The notes: generated by a model not told the origin, from the letters alone. A stretch of 64,000 nucleotides of DNA from Hydractinia symbiolongicarpus (GCF_029227915.1 NC_079881.1:33207501-33271500), one strand, 5' to 3'. Shown: positions 1 through 6,124, counted from the stretch's first letter. Translations and numbers: made by a program.

Positions 1-67
1 TAAAATATTTGAAGTGCCGTTGCTTCCAAACGCCCAATAGGTGCTTCCGAGGCACAACTAACGGGAC

Positions 68-139
68 AGGTTCCACCGAGACTTGAACTCGGATCGCAGG
101 ATTCAGAGTCCTGAGTGCTAACCATTACACCATGGAACC
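68..139 (-). tRNA. tRNA-Gln (CTG), unit 1
   Basis: 72-nt cloverleaf read on the minus strand. The acceptor stem GGTTCCA pairs with TGGAACC, the anticodon loop is CTCTGAA (anticodon CTG), and the T-arm CCGAG-TTCAAGT-CTCGG gives an intact B box. No intron and no encoded CCA, as expected of a eukaryotic nuclear gene. It decodes CAG. It lies 40 nt downstream of Val-AAC on the same strand. The first T-run after its 3' end is about 65 nt away, so it may have a long trailer. This copy is the reference for the other Gln entries. Confidence 0.96.
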
Positions 140-179
140 TACAGAGGCTCTTCCGAGGTTCGCTTCGCGGAAACTTCAA

Positions 180-252
180 TGATTCCGCCCGGGCTCGAAC
201 CGGGGACCTTGCGCGTGTTAAGCGCACGTGATAACCACTACACTGCGGAATC
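180..252 (-). tRNA. tRNA-Val (AAC), unit 1
   Basis: 73-nt cloverleaf on the minus strand. The acceptor stem GATTCCG pairs with CGGAATC, the anticodon loop is TTAACAC (AAC, expected to become IAC), and the T-arm is CCCGG-TTCGAGC-CCGGG. It decodes GTT and GTC. Unlike most copies it has C instead of the conserved T8. No T-run follows before the Gln gene, so readthrough into Gln is likely. Confidence 0.93.
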
Positions 253-343
253 TGGCAACTAGCAAGCGACATGTTTTTGCCTTTTTCTCTAGCTACTTTT
301 GTCTTGTATTGCTTTCCTTCGTCATAGGTTTCAAAATTCATTG

Positions 344-416
344 GATTCCGTAGTGTAGCGGTTATCATGTGCGCTTCCCACGCGCAAGGTCCCCGGTTCG
401 AGCCCGGGCGGAATCA
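344..416 (+). tRNA. tRNA-Val body with CCC (Gly) anticodon, unit 1
   Basis: 73 nt, with the same acceptor, D and T arms as the Val-CAC copies. The anticodon loop reads TTCCCAC (375-381), giving anticodon CCC at 377-379 instead of CAC. A35 has become C. C25 is T, leaving a G-T pair in the D stem. A scanner would call this Gly(CCC) by anticodon or Val by body. See findings. Confidence 0.85.
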
Positions 417-431
417 TTGTTGAGTTGCTTG

Positions 432-435
432 TTTT
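432..435 (+). terminator. Pol III terminator of the plus-strand Val gene (unit 1 example)
   Basis: TTTT 16 nt past the 3' end of the plus-strand Val gene, in the context GCTTGTTTTGTAAT. It is kept in essentially all units. Confidence 0.75.
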
Positions 436-465
436 GTAATAGGCGTCAAACATTTGATTCACTGC

Positions 466-479
466 GGCTTTTAAAAGCC
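466..479 (-). terminator. Pol III terminator of tRNA-Met inside a palindrome (unit 1 example)
   Basis: GGCTTTTAAAAGCC is a perfect 14-bp palindrome just past the Met 3' end, so TTTT occurs on both strands. It can stop Met transcription from the right and back up the Val terminator from the left. Most units keep it. Units 2 and 5 have one changed base, and unit 27 has lost one. Confidence 0.75.
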
Positions 480-480
480 T

Positions 481-553
481 TGCCCTGTGTGAGGATCGAA
501 CTCACGACCTTCAGATTATGAGACTGACGCGCTGCCTACTGCGCTAACAAGGC
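481..553 (-). tRNA. tRNA-Met (CAT), elongator type, unit 1
   Basis: 73-nt cloverleaf on the minus strand. The acceptor stem GCCTTGT pairs with ACAGGGC, the anticodon loop is CTCATAA, and the T-arm is GTGAG-TTCGATC-CTCAC. It lacks the initiator hallmarks (A1-T72 pair, GGG/CCC anticodon stem) and closely matches the metazoan elongator Met. A terminator lies 4 nt downstream. Reference copy for the other Met entries. Confidence 0.96.
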
Positions 554-684
554 ACTTTTCCCTAATCCGATGCATTTCAGAGGAACGTTGTTATTACAAT
601 GTCTTCTTGCAAATGAGTAAAATATTCGAAGTGCCGTTGCTTCCAAACGCACAATAGGTGCTTCCGAGGCACAAGTAACAGCAC

Positions 685-756
685 AGGTTCCACCGACACT
701 TGAACTCGGATCGCAGGATTCAGAGTCCTGAGTGCTAACCATTACACCATGGAACC
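685..756 (-). tRNA. tRNA-Gln (CTG), unit 2
   Basis: As unit 1, but C61 is G, which breaks the invariant G53-C61 pair and the B box. Activity is doubtful. Confidence 0.85.
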
Positions 757-796
757 TACAGAGGCTCTTCCGAGGTTCGCTTCGCGGAAACATCAA

Positions 797-869
797 TGAT
801 TCCGCCCGGGCTCGAACCGGGGACCTTGCGCGTGTTAAGCGCACGTGATAACCACAACACTACGGAATC
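797..869 (-). tRNA. tRNA-Val (AAC), unit 2
   Basis: Full 73 nt with normal T8. A14 is changed to T inside the A box (GTGTTGTGG), which should weaken the T8-A14 tertiary pair. Confidence 0.88.
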
Positions 870-960
870 TGGCAACTACCAAGCGACATGTTTTTGCCTT
901 TTTCTCTAGCTACTTTTGTCTTGTATTGCTTTCCTTCGTCATAGGTTTCAAAATTCATTG

Positions 961-1033
961 GATTCCGTAGTGTAGCGGTTATCACGTGCGCTTCACACGC
1001 GCAAGGTCCCCGGTTCGAGCCCGGGCGGGATCA
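961..1033 (+). tRNA. tRNA-Val (CAC), unit 2
   Basis: 73 nt, anticodon loop TTCACAC. It differs from the unit 2 Val-AAC mainly at base 34 and in the D loop. The 3' acceptor strand is CGGGATC, giving a T4-G69 wobble. Confidence 0.93.
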
Positions 1034-1097
1034 TTGTTGAGTTGCTTGTTTTGTAATAGGCGTCAAACATTTGATTCACTGCGGCTTTTAAAATCCT

Positions 1098-1170
1098 TGC
1101 CCTGTGTGAAGATCGAACTCACGACCTTCAGATTATGAGACTGACGCGCTGCCTACTGCGCTAACAAGGC
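1098..1170 (-). tRNA. tRNA-Met (CAT), unit 2
   Basis: 73 nt. C61 is T, leaving a G53-T61 wobble in the T stem; otherwise as the reference. Confidence 0.92.
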
Positions 1171-1301
1171 ACTTTTCCCTAATCCGATGCATTTCAGAGG
1201 AACGTTGTTATTACAATGTCTTCTTGCAAATGAGTAAAATATTCGAAGTGCCGTTGCTTCCAAACGCCCAATAGGTGCTTCCGAGGCACAACTAACGGCA
1301 C

Positions 1302-1373
1302 AGGTTCCACCGACACCTGAACTCGGATCGCAGGATTCAGAGTCCTGAGTGCTAACCATTACACCATGGAACC
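1302..1373 (-). tRNA. tRNA-Gln (CTG), unit 3, damaged B box
   Basis: 72 nt. Carries both C61 to G and A58 to G, two changes at near-invariant T-arm positions. Probably inactive. Confidence 0.78.
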
Positions 1374-1413
1374 TACAGAGGCTCTTCCGAGGTTCGCTTC
1401 GCGGAAACATGAA

Positions 1414-1486
1414 TGATTCCGCCCGGGCTGAAACCGGGGACCTTGCGCGTGTTAAGAGCACGTGATAACCACAACACTACGGAATC
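1414..1486 (-). tRNA. tRNA-Val (AAC), unit 3, damaged T loop
   Basis: 73 nt. The T loop reads TTTCAGC rather than TTCGAGC, losing C56. A14 is T and there is a mismatch at 30-40 in the anticodon stem. Likely a pseudogene of full length. Confidence 0.75.
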
Positions 1487-1577
1487 TGGCAACTAGCAAG
1501 CGACACGTTTTTGCCTTTTTCTCTAGCTACTTTTGTCTTGTATTGCTTTCCTTCGTCATAGGTTTCAAAATTCATTG

Positions 1578-1650
1578 GATTCCGTAGTGTAGCGGTTATC
1601 ACGTGCGCTTCACACGCGCACGGTCCCCGGTTCGAGCCCGGGCGGAATCA
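1578..1650 (+). tRNA. tRNA-Val (CAC), unit 3
   Basis: 73 nt. One variable-loop change (A to C after the anticodon stem); otherwise intact. Confidence 0.94.
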
Positions 1651-1714
1651 TTGTTGAGTTGCTTGTTTTGTAATAGGCGTCAAAAATTTGATTCACTGCG
1701 GCTTTTAAAAGCCT

Positions 1715-1787
1715 TGCCCTGTGTGAGGATCGAACTCACGACCTTCAGTTTATGAGACTGACGCGCTGCCTACTCCGCTAACAAGGC
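1715..1787 (-). tRNA. tRNA-Met (CAT), unit 3
   Basis: 73 nt. T39 is A, which makes a pair with T31. C13 is G in the D stem. Confidence 0.9.
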
Positions 1788-1918
1788 ACTGTGCCCTAAT
1801 CCGATGCATTTCAGAAGAACGTTGTTATTACAATGTCTTCTTGCAAATGAGTAAAATATTCGAAGTGCCGTTGCTTCCGAACGCCCAATAGGTGCTTCCG
1901 AGGCACAACTAACGGGAC

Positions 1919-1990
1919 AGGTTCCACCGAGACTTGAACTCGGATCGCAGGATTCAGAGTCCTGAGTGCTAACCATTACACCATGGAACC
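1919..1990 (-). tRNA. tRNA-Gln (CTG), unit 4
   Basis: 72 nt, identical to the unit 1 reference in all paired regions. Confidence 0.96.
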
Positions 1991-2030
1991 TACAGAGGCT
2001 CTTCCGAGGTTCGCTTCGCGGAAACATCAA

Positions 2031-2103
2031 TGATTCCGCCCGGGCTCAAACCGGGGACCTTGCGCGCGTTAAGCGCACGTGATAACCACAACACTACGGA
2101 ATC
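2031..2103 (-). tRNA. tRNA-Val (AAC), unit 4, C56 lost
   Basis: 73 nt. C56 is T in the B box, A14 is T, and A37 is G next to the anticodon. Doubtful activity. Confidence 0.75.
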
Positions 2104-2194
2104 TGGGAACTATCAAGCGACATGTTTTTGCCTTTTTCTCTAGCTACTTTTGTCTTGTATTGCTTTCCTTCGTCATAGGTTTCAAAATTCATTG

Positions 2195-2266
2195 GATTCC
2201 GTAGTGTAGCGGTATTCACGTGCGCTTCACACGCGCAATGTCCACGGTTCGAGCCCGGCGGAATCA
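2195..2266 (+). pseudogene. tRNA-Val (CAC) copy with T-arm deletion, unit 4
   Basis: 72 nt. One G is missing from the 3' side of the T stem, the 5' side of that stem has C to A, and the D arm reads GGTATTC instead of GGTTATC. The cloverleaf is impaired. Confidence 0.75.
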
Positions 2267-2330
2267 TTGTTGAGTTGCTTGTTTTGTAATAGGCGTCAAA
2301 CATTTGATTCACTGCGGCTTTTAAAAGCCT

Positions 2331-2403
2331 TGCCCTGTGTGAGGATCGAACTCACGACCGTCAGATTATGAGACTGACGCGCTGCCTACTGCGCTAACAA
2401 GGC
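2331..2403 (-). tRNA. tRNA-Met (CAT), unit 4
   Basis: 73 nt with one change in the variable loop; stems intact. Confidence 0.94.
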
Positions 2404-2534
2404 ACTGTGCCCTTATCCGATGCATTTCAGAAGAACGTTGTTATTACAATGTGTTCTTGCAAATGAGTAAAATATTTGAAGTGCCGTTGCTTCCAAACGC
2501 CCAATAGGTGCTTCCGAGGCACAACTAACTGCAC

Positions 2535-2606
2535 AGGTTCCACCGAGACTTGAACTCGGATCGCAGGATTCAGAGTCCTGAGTGCTAACCATTACACCAT
2601 GGAACC
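2535..2606 (-). tRNA. tRNA-Gln (CTG), unit 5
   Basis: 72 nt, reference sequence. Confidence 0.96.
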
Positions 2607-2646
2607 TACAGAGGCTCTTCCGAGGTTCGCTTCGCGGAAACATCAA

Positions 2647-2708
2647 TGATTCCGCCCGGGGACCTTGCGCGTGTTAAGCGCACGTGAAGACCACTACACT
2701 ACGGAATC
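2647..2708 (-). pseudogene. tRNA-Val (AAC) with 11-bp T-arm deletion, unit 5
   Basis: 62 nt. The T loop and part of the T stem are gone. The deletion lies between two short CCGGG repeats of the T stem, consistent with slippage. The B box is lost. The same deletion is in units 7 and 8. Confidence 0.9.
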
Positions 2709-2799
2709 TGGCAACTAGCAAGCGACTTGTTTTTGCCTTTTTCTCTAGCTACTTTTGTCTTGTATTGATTTCCTTCGTCATAGGTTTCAAAATTCATTG

Positions 2800-2872
2800 G
2801 ATTCCGTAGTGTAGCGGTTATCACGTGCGCTTCAAACGCGCTAGGTCCCCGGTTCGAGCCCGGGCGGAATCA
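2800..2872 (+). tRNA. tRNA-Val body with CAA (Leu) anticodon, unit 5
   Basis: 73 nt. The anticodon loop is TTCAAAC (2831-2837), anticodon CAA at 2833-2835. The anticodon stem ends in GCGCT, losing the 27-43 pair. The other arms are the Val type. See findings. Confidence 0.82.
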
Positions 2873-2936
2873 TTGTTGAGTTGCTTGTTTTGTAATAGGC
2901 GTCAAACATTTGATTCACTGCGGCTTTTAAAATCCT

Positions 2937-3009
2937 TGCCCTGTGTGAGGATCGAACTCACGACCTTCAGATTATGAGACTGACGCGCTTCCTACTGCGC
3001 TAACAAGGC
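2937..3009 (-). tRNA. tRNA-Met (CAT), unit 5
   Basis: 73 nt; C20 in the D loop is A, a change shared with units 9, 11, 13 and 24. Confidence 0.94.
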
Positions 3010-3140
3010 AGTGCGCCCTTATCCGATGCATTTCAGAAGAACGTTGTTATTACAATGTCTTCTTGCAAATGACTAAAATATTTGAAGTGCCGTTGCTTCT
3101 AAACGCCCAATAGGTGCTTCCGAGGCACAACTAACGGAAC

Positions 3141-3212
3141 AGGTTCCACCGAGACTTGAACTCGGATCGCAGGATTCAGAGTCCTGAGTGCTAACCATTA
3201 CACCATGGAACC
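3141..3212 (-). tRNA. tRNA-Gln (CTG), unit 6
   Basis: 72 nt, reference sequence. Confidence 0.96.
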
Positions 3213-3252
3213 TACAGAGGCACTTTCGAGGTTCGCTTCGCGGAAACATCAA

Positions 3253-3316
3253 TGATTCCGCCCGGGCTCGAACCGGGGACCTTGCGCGTGTTAAGCGCAC
3301 GTGATAACCACTACAC
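3253..3316 (-). pseudogene. tRNA-Val (AAC) lacking its first 9 nt, unit 6 (first hybrid unit)
   Basis: 64 nt. The gene stops at GTGTAGTGG; the 5' acceptor strand and positions 8-9 are replaced by inverted Gln sequence. The T-arm and anticodon are intact but no acceptor stem can form. Confidence 0.92.
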
Positions 3317-3463
3317 GCACTCAGGACTCTGAATCCTGCGATCCGAGTTTAAGTCTCGGTGGAACCTGTTCCGTTAGTTGTGCCTCGGAAGCACCTATTG
3401 GACGTTTGGAAGTAACGGCACTTCACACGCGCAAGGTCCTCGGTTCGAGCCCGAGCGGAATCA
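3317..3463 (+). pseudogene. Inverted Gln 3' part fused to Val-CAC 3' part, unit 6
   Basis: 3317-3367 is the last 51 nt of tRNA-Gln on the plus strand. 3368-3420 is the inverted Gln 3' flank. 3421-3463 is the last 43 nt of tRNA-Val(CAC). Both tRNA pieces keep a B box but have no A box or 5' acceptor strand. In this copy only, the Val T stem has paired changes C50 to T (3440) and G64 to A (3454). Confidence 0.92.
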
Positions 3464-3527
3464 TTGTTGAGTTGCTTGTTTTGTAATAGGCGTCAAACAT
3501 TTGATTCACTGCGGCTTTTAAAAGCCT

Positions 3528-3600
3528 TGCCCTGTGTGAGGATCGAACTCACGACCTTCAGATTATGAGACTGACGCGCTGCCTACTGCGCTAACAAGGC
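3528..3600 (-). tRNA. tRNA-Met (CAT), unit 6
   Basis: 73 nt, reference sequence. Confidence 0.96.
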
Positions 3601-3731
3601 ACTGTGCCCTTATCCGATGCATTTCAGAAGAACGTTGTTATTACAATGTGTTCTTGCAAATAAGTAAAATATTTGAAGTGCCGTTGCTTCCAAACGCCCA
3701 ATAGGTGCTTCCGAGGCACAACTAACTGCAC

Positions 3732-3803
3732 AGGTTCCACCGAGACTTGAACTCGGATCGCAGGATTCAGAGTCCTGAATGCTAACCATTACACCATGGA
3801 ACC
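3732..3803 (-). tRNA. tRNA-Gln (CTG), unit 7
   Basis: 72 nt. One C to T change leaves a G-T wobble in the D stem. Confidence 0.94.
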
Positions 3804-3843
3804 TACAGAGGCTCTTCCGAGGTTCGCTTCGCGGAAACATCAA

Positions 3844-3905
3844 TGATTCCGCCCGGGGACCTTGCGCGTGTTAAGCGCACGTGATAACCACTACACTACG
3901 GAATC
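3844..3905 (-). pseudogene. tRNA-Val (AAC) with 11-bp T-arm deletion, unit 7
   Basis: 62 nt, same deletion as unit 5 but with the normal D arm. Confidence 0.9.
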
Positions 3906-3996
3906 TGGCAACTAGCAAGCGACTTGTTTTTGCCTTTTTCTCTAGCTACTTTTGTCTTGTATTGATTTCCTTCGTCATAGGTTTCAAAATTCATTG

Positions 3997-4069
3997 GATT
4001 CCATAGTGTAGCGGTTATCACGTGCGCTTCAAACGCGCTAGGTCCCCGGTTCGAGCCCGGGCGGAATCA
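3997..4069 (+). tRNA. tRNA-Val body with CAA (Leu) anticodon, unit 7
   Basis: 73 nt. Anticodon CAA at 4030-4032. Also G7 to A, which breaks the last acceptor pair. It shares the CAA loop and the GCGCT stem end with unit 5, so the two copies are related by duplication. Confidence 0.8.
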
Positions 4070-4133
4070 TTGTTGAGTTGCTTGTTTTGTAATAGGCGTC
4101 AAACATTTGATTCACTGCGGCTTTTAAAAGCCT

Positions 4134-4206
4134 TGCCCTGTGTGAGGATCGAACTCACGACCTTCAGATTATGAGACTGACGCGCTGCCTACTGCGCTAA
4201 CAAGGC
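4134..4206 (-). tRNA. tRNA-Met (CAT), unit 7
   Basis: 73 nt, reference sequence. Confidence 0.96.
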
Positions 4207-4337
4207 ACTGTGCCCTTATCCGATGCATTTCAGAAGAACGTTGTTATTACAATGTGTTCTTGCAAATGAGTAAAATATTTGAAGTGCCGTTGCTTCCAAA
4301 CGCCCAATAGGTGCTTCCGAGGCACAACTAACGGAAC

Positions 4338-4409
4338 AGGTTCCACCGAGACTTGAACTCGGATCGCAGGATTCAGAGTCCTGAGTGCTAACCATTACAC
4401 CATGGAACC
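4338..4409 (-). tRNA. tRNA-Gln (CTG), unit 8
   Basis: 72 nt, reference sequence. Confidence 0.96.
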
Positions 4410-4449
4410 TACAGAGGCTCTTCCGAGGTTCGCTTCGCGGAAACATCAA

Positions 4450-4511
4450 TGATTCCGCCCGGGGACCTTGCGCGTGTTAAGCGCACGTGATAACCACTAC
4501 ACTACGGAATC
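4450..4511 (-). pseudogene. tRNA-Val (AAC) with 11-bp T-arm deletion, unit 8
   Basis: 62 nt; third copy of the deletion allele. Confidence 0.9.
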
Positions 4512-4601
4512 TGGCAACTAGCAAGCGACATGTTTTTGCCTTTTTCTCTAGCTACTTCTGTCTTGTATTGCTTTCCTTCGTCATAGGTTTCAAATTCTTT
4601 G

Positions 4602-4674
4602 GATTCCGTAGTGTAGCGGTTATCACGTGCGCTTCACACGCGCAAGGTCCCCGGTTCGAGCCCGGGCGGAATCA
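4602..4674 (+). tRNA. tRNA-Val (CAC), unit 8
   Basis: 73 nt, intact, anticodon loop TTCACAC. It is the last full-length plus-strand Val before the hybrid block. Confidence 0.95.
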
Positions 4675-4738
4675 TTGTTGAGTTGCTTGTTTTGTAATAG
4701 GCGTCAAACATTTGATTCACTGCGGCTTTTAAAAGCCT

Positions 4739-4811
4739 TGCCCTGTGTGAGGATCGAACTCACGACCTTCAGATTATGAGACTGACGCGCTGCCTACTGC
4801 GCTAACAAGGC
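4739..4811 (-). tRNA. tRNA-Met (CAT), unit 8
   Basis: 73 nt, reference sequence. Confidence 0.96.
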
Positions 4812-4942
4812 ACTGTGCCCTTATCCGATGCATTTCAGAAGAACGTTGTTATTACAATGTCTTCTTGCAAATGAGTAAAATATTCGAAGTGCCGTTACTT
4901 CCAAACGCCCAATAGGTGCTTCCGAGGCACAACTAACTGCAC

Positions 4943-5014
4943 AGGTTCCACCGAGACTTGAACTCCGATCGCAGGATTCAGAGTCCTGAGTGCTAACCAT
5001 TACACCATGGAACC
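4943..5014 (-). tRNA. tRNA-Gln (CTG), unit 9
   Basis: 72 nt. C50 is G, giving a G-G mismatch in the T stem; B box intact. Confidence 0.88.
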
Positions 5015-5054
5015 TACAGAGGCTCTTTCGAGGTTCGCTTCGCGGAAACATCAA

Positions 5055-5118
5055 TGATTCCGCCCGGGCTCGAACCGGGGACCTTGTGCGTGTTAAGCGC
5101 ACGTGATAACCACTACAC
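5055..5118 (-). pseudogene. tRNA-Val (AAC) 5'-truncated, unit 9
   Basis: 64 nt, lacking nt 1-9. G41 is A in the anticodon stem. Confidence 0.92.
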
Positions 5119-5265
5119 GCACTCAGGACTCTGAATCCTGCGATCCGAGTTCAAGTCTCGGTGGAACCTGTTCCGTTAGTTGTGCCTCGGAAGCACCTAT
5201 TGGACGTTTGGAAGTAACGGCACTTCACACGCGCAAGGTCCCCGGTTCGAGCCCGGGCGGAATCA
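5119..5265 (+). pseudogene. Inverted Gln / Val-CAC chimera, unit 9
   Basis: Gln nt 22-72 at 5119-5169, inverted flank at 5170-5222, Val-CAC nt 31-73 at 5223-5265. The second junction shares CTTCA between the Gln flank and the Val gene. Confidence 0.92.
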
Positions 5266-5329
5266 TTGTTGAGTTGGTTGTTTTGTAATAGGCGTCAAAC
5301 ATTTGATTCACTGCGGTTTTTAAAAGCCT

Positions 5330-5402
5330 TGCCCTGTGTGAGGATCGAACTCACGACCTTCAGATTATGAGACTGACGCGCTTCCTACTGCGCTAACAAG
5401 GC
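5330..5402 (-). tRNA. tRNA-Met (CAT), unit 9
   Basis: 73 nt; C20 to A in the D loop. Confidence 0.94.
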
Positions 5403-5533
5403 ACTGCGCCCTTATCCGATGCATTTCAGAAGAACGTTGTTATTACAATGTCTTCTTGCAAATGACTAAAATATTTGAAGTGCCGTTGCTTCCAAACGCC
5501 CAATAGGTGCTTCCGAGGCACAACTAACTGCAC

Positions 5534-5605
5534 AGGTTCCACCGAGACTTGAATTCCGATCGCAGGATTCAGAGTCCTGAGTGCTAACCATTACACCATT
5601 GAACC
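5534..5605 (-). tRNA. tRNA-Gln (CTG), unit 10, damaged
   Basis: 72 nt. C6 is A in the acceptor stem, and C50 to G and G53 to A in the T stem. G53 is part of the B box, so activity is unlikely. The same allele is in units 12 and 14. Confidence 0.75.
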
Positions 5606-5645
5606 TACAGAGGCTCTTTCGACGTTCGCTTCGCGGAAACATCAA

Positions 5646-5709
5646 TGATTCCGCCCGGGCTCGAACCGGGGACCTTGTGCGTGTTAAGCGCACGTGATAA
5701 CCACTACAC
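5646..5709 (-). pseudogene. tRNA-Val (AAC) 5'-truncated, unit 10
   Basis: 64 nt, as unit 9. Confidence 0.92.
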
Positions 5710-5856
5710 GCACTCAGGACTCTGAATCCTGCGATCCGAGTTCAAGTCTCGGTGGAACCTGTTCCGTTAGTTGTGCCTCGGAAGCACCTATTGGACGTTT
5801 GGAAGTAACGGCACTTCACACGCGCAATGTCCCCGGTTCGAGCCCGGGCGGAATCA
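5710..5856 (+). pseudogene. Inverted Gln / Val-CAC chimera, unit 10
   Basis: Gln piece at 5710-5760, Val piece at 5814-5856. The variable loop reads AATGTCC instead of AAGGTCC. Confidence 0.92.
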
Positions 5857-5920
5857 TTGTTGAGTTGCTTGTTTTGTAATAGGCGTCAAACATTTGATTC
5901 ACTGCGGCTTTTAAAAGCCT

Positions 5921-5993
5921 TGCCCTGTGTGAGGATCGAACTCACGACCTTCAGATTATGAGACTGACGCGCTGCCTACTGCGCTAACAAGGC
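5921..5993 (-). tRNA. tRNA-Met (CAT), unit 10
   Basis: 73 nt, reference sequence. Confidence 0.96.
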
Positions 5994-6124
5994 ACTGTGC
6001 CCTTATCCGATGCATTTCAGAAGAACGTTGTTATTACAATGTCTTCTTGCAAATGAGTAAAATATTCGAAGTGCCGTTACTTCCAAACGCCCAATAGGTG
6101 CTTCCGAGGCACAACTAACTGCAC

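Larger units (their letters stand above)
4821..6002. repeat. 1182-bp dimeric higher-order repeat, copy 1 (units 9+10)
   Basis: The first half has ACTCCGATC in Gln and a GTTACTT flank. The second half has AATTCCGATC and CATTGAACC in Gln. The pair repeats at +1182. Confidence 0.9.

Noticed and set aside
481-553. Initiator tRNA-Met
   Set aside because: The acceptor begins with G-C rather than A-T, and the anticodon stem lacks the three G-C pairs of initiators, so it is the elongator.
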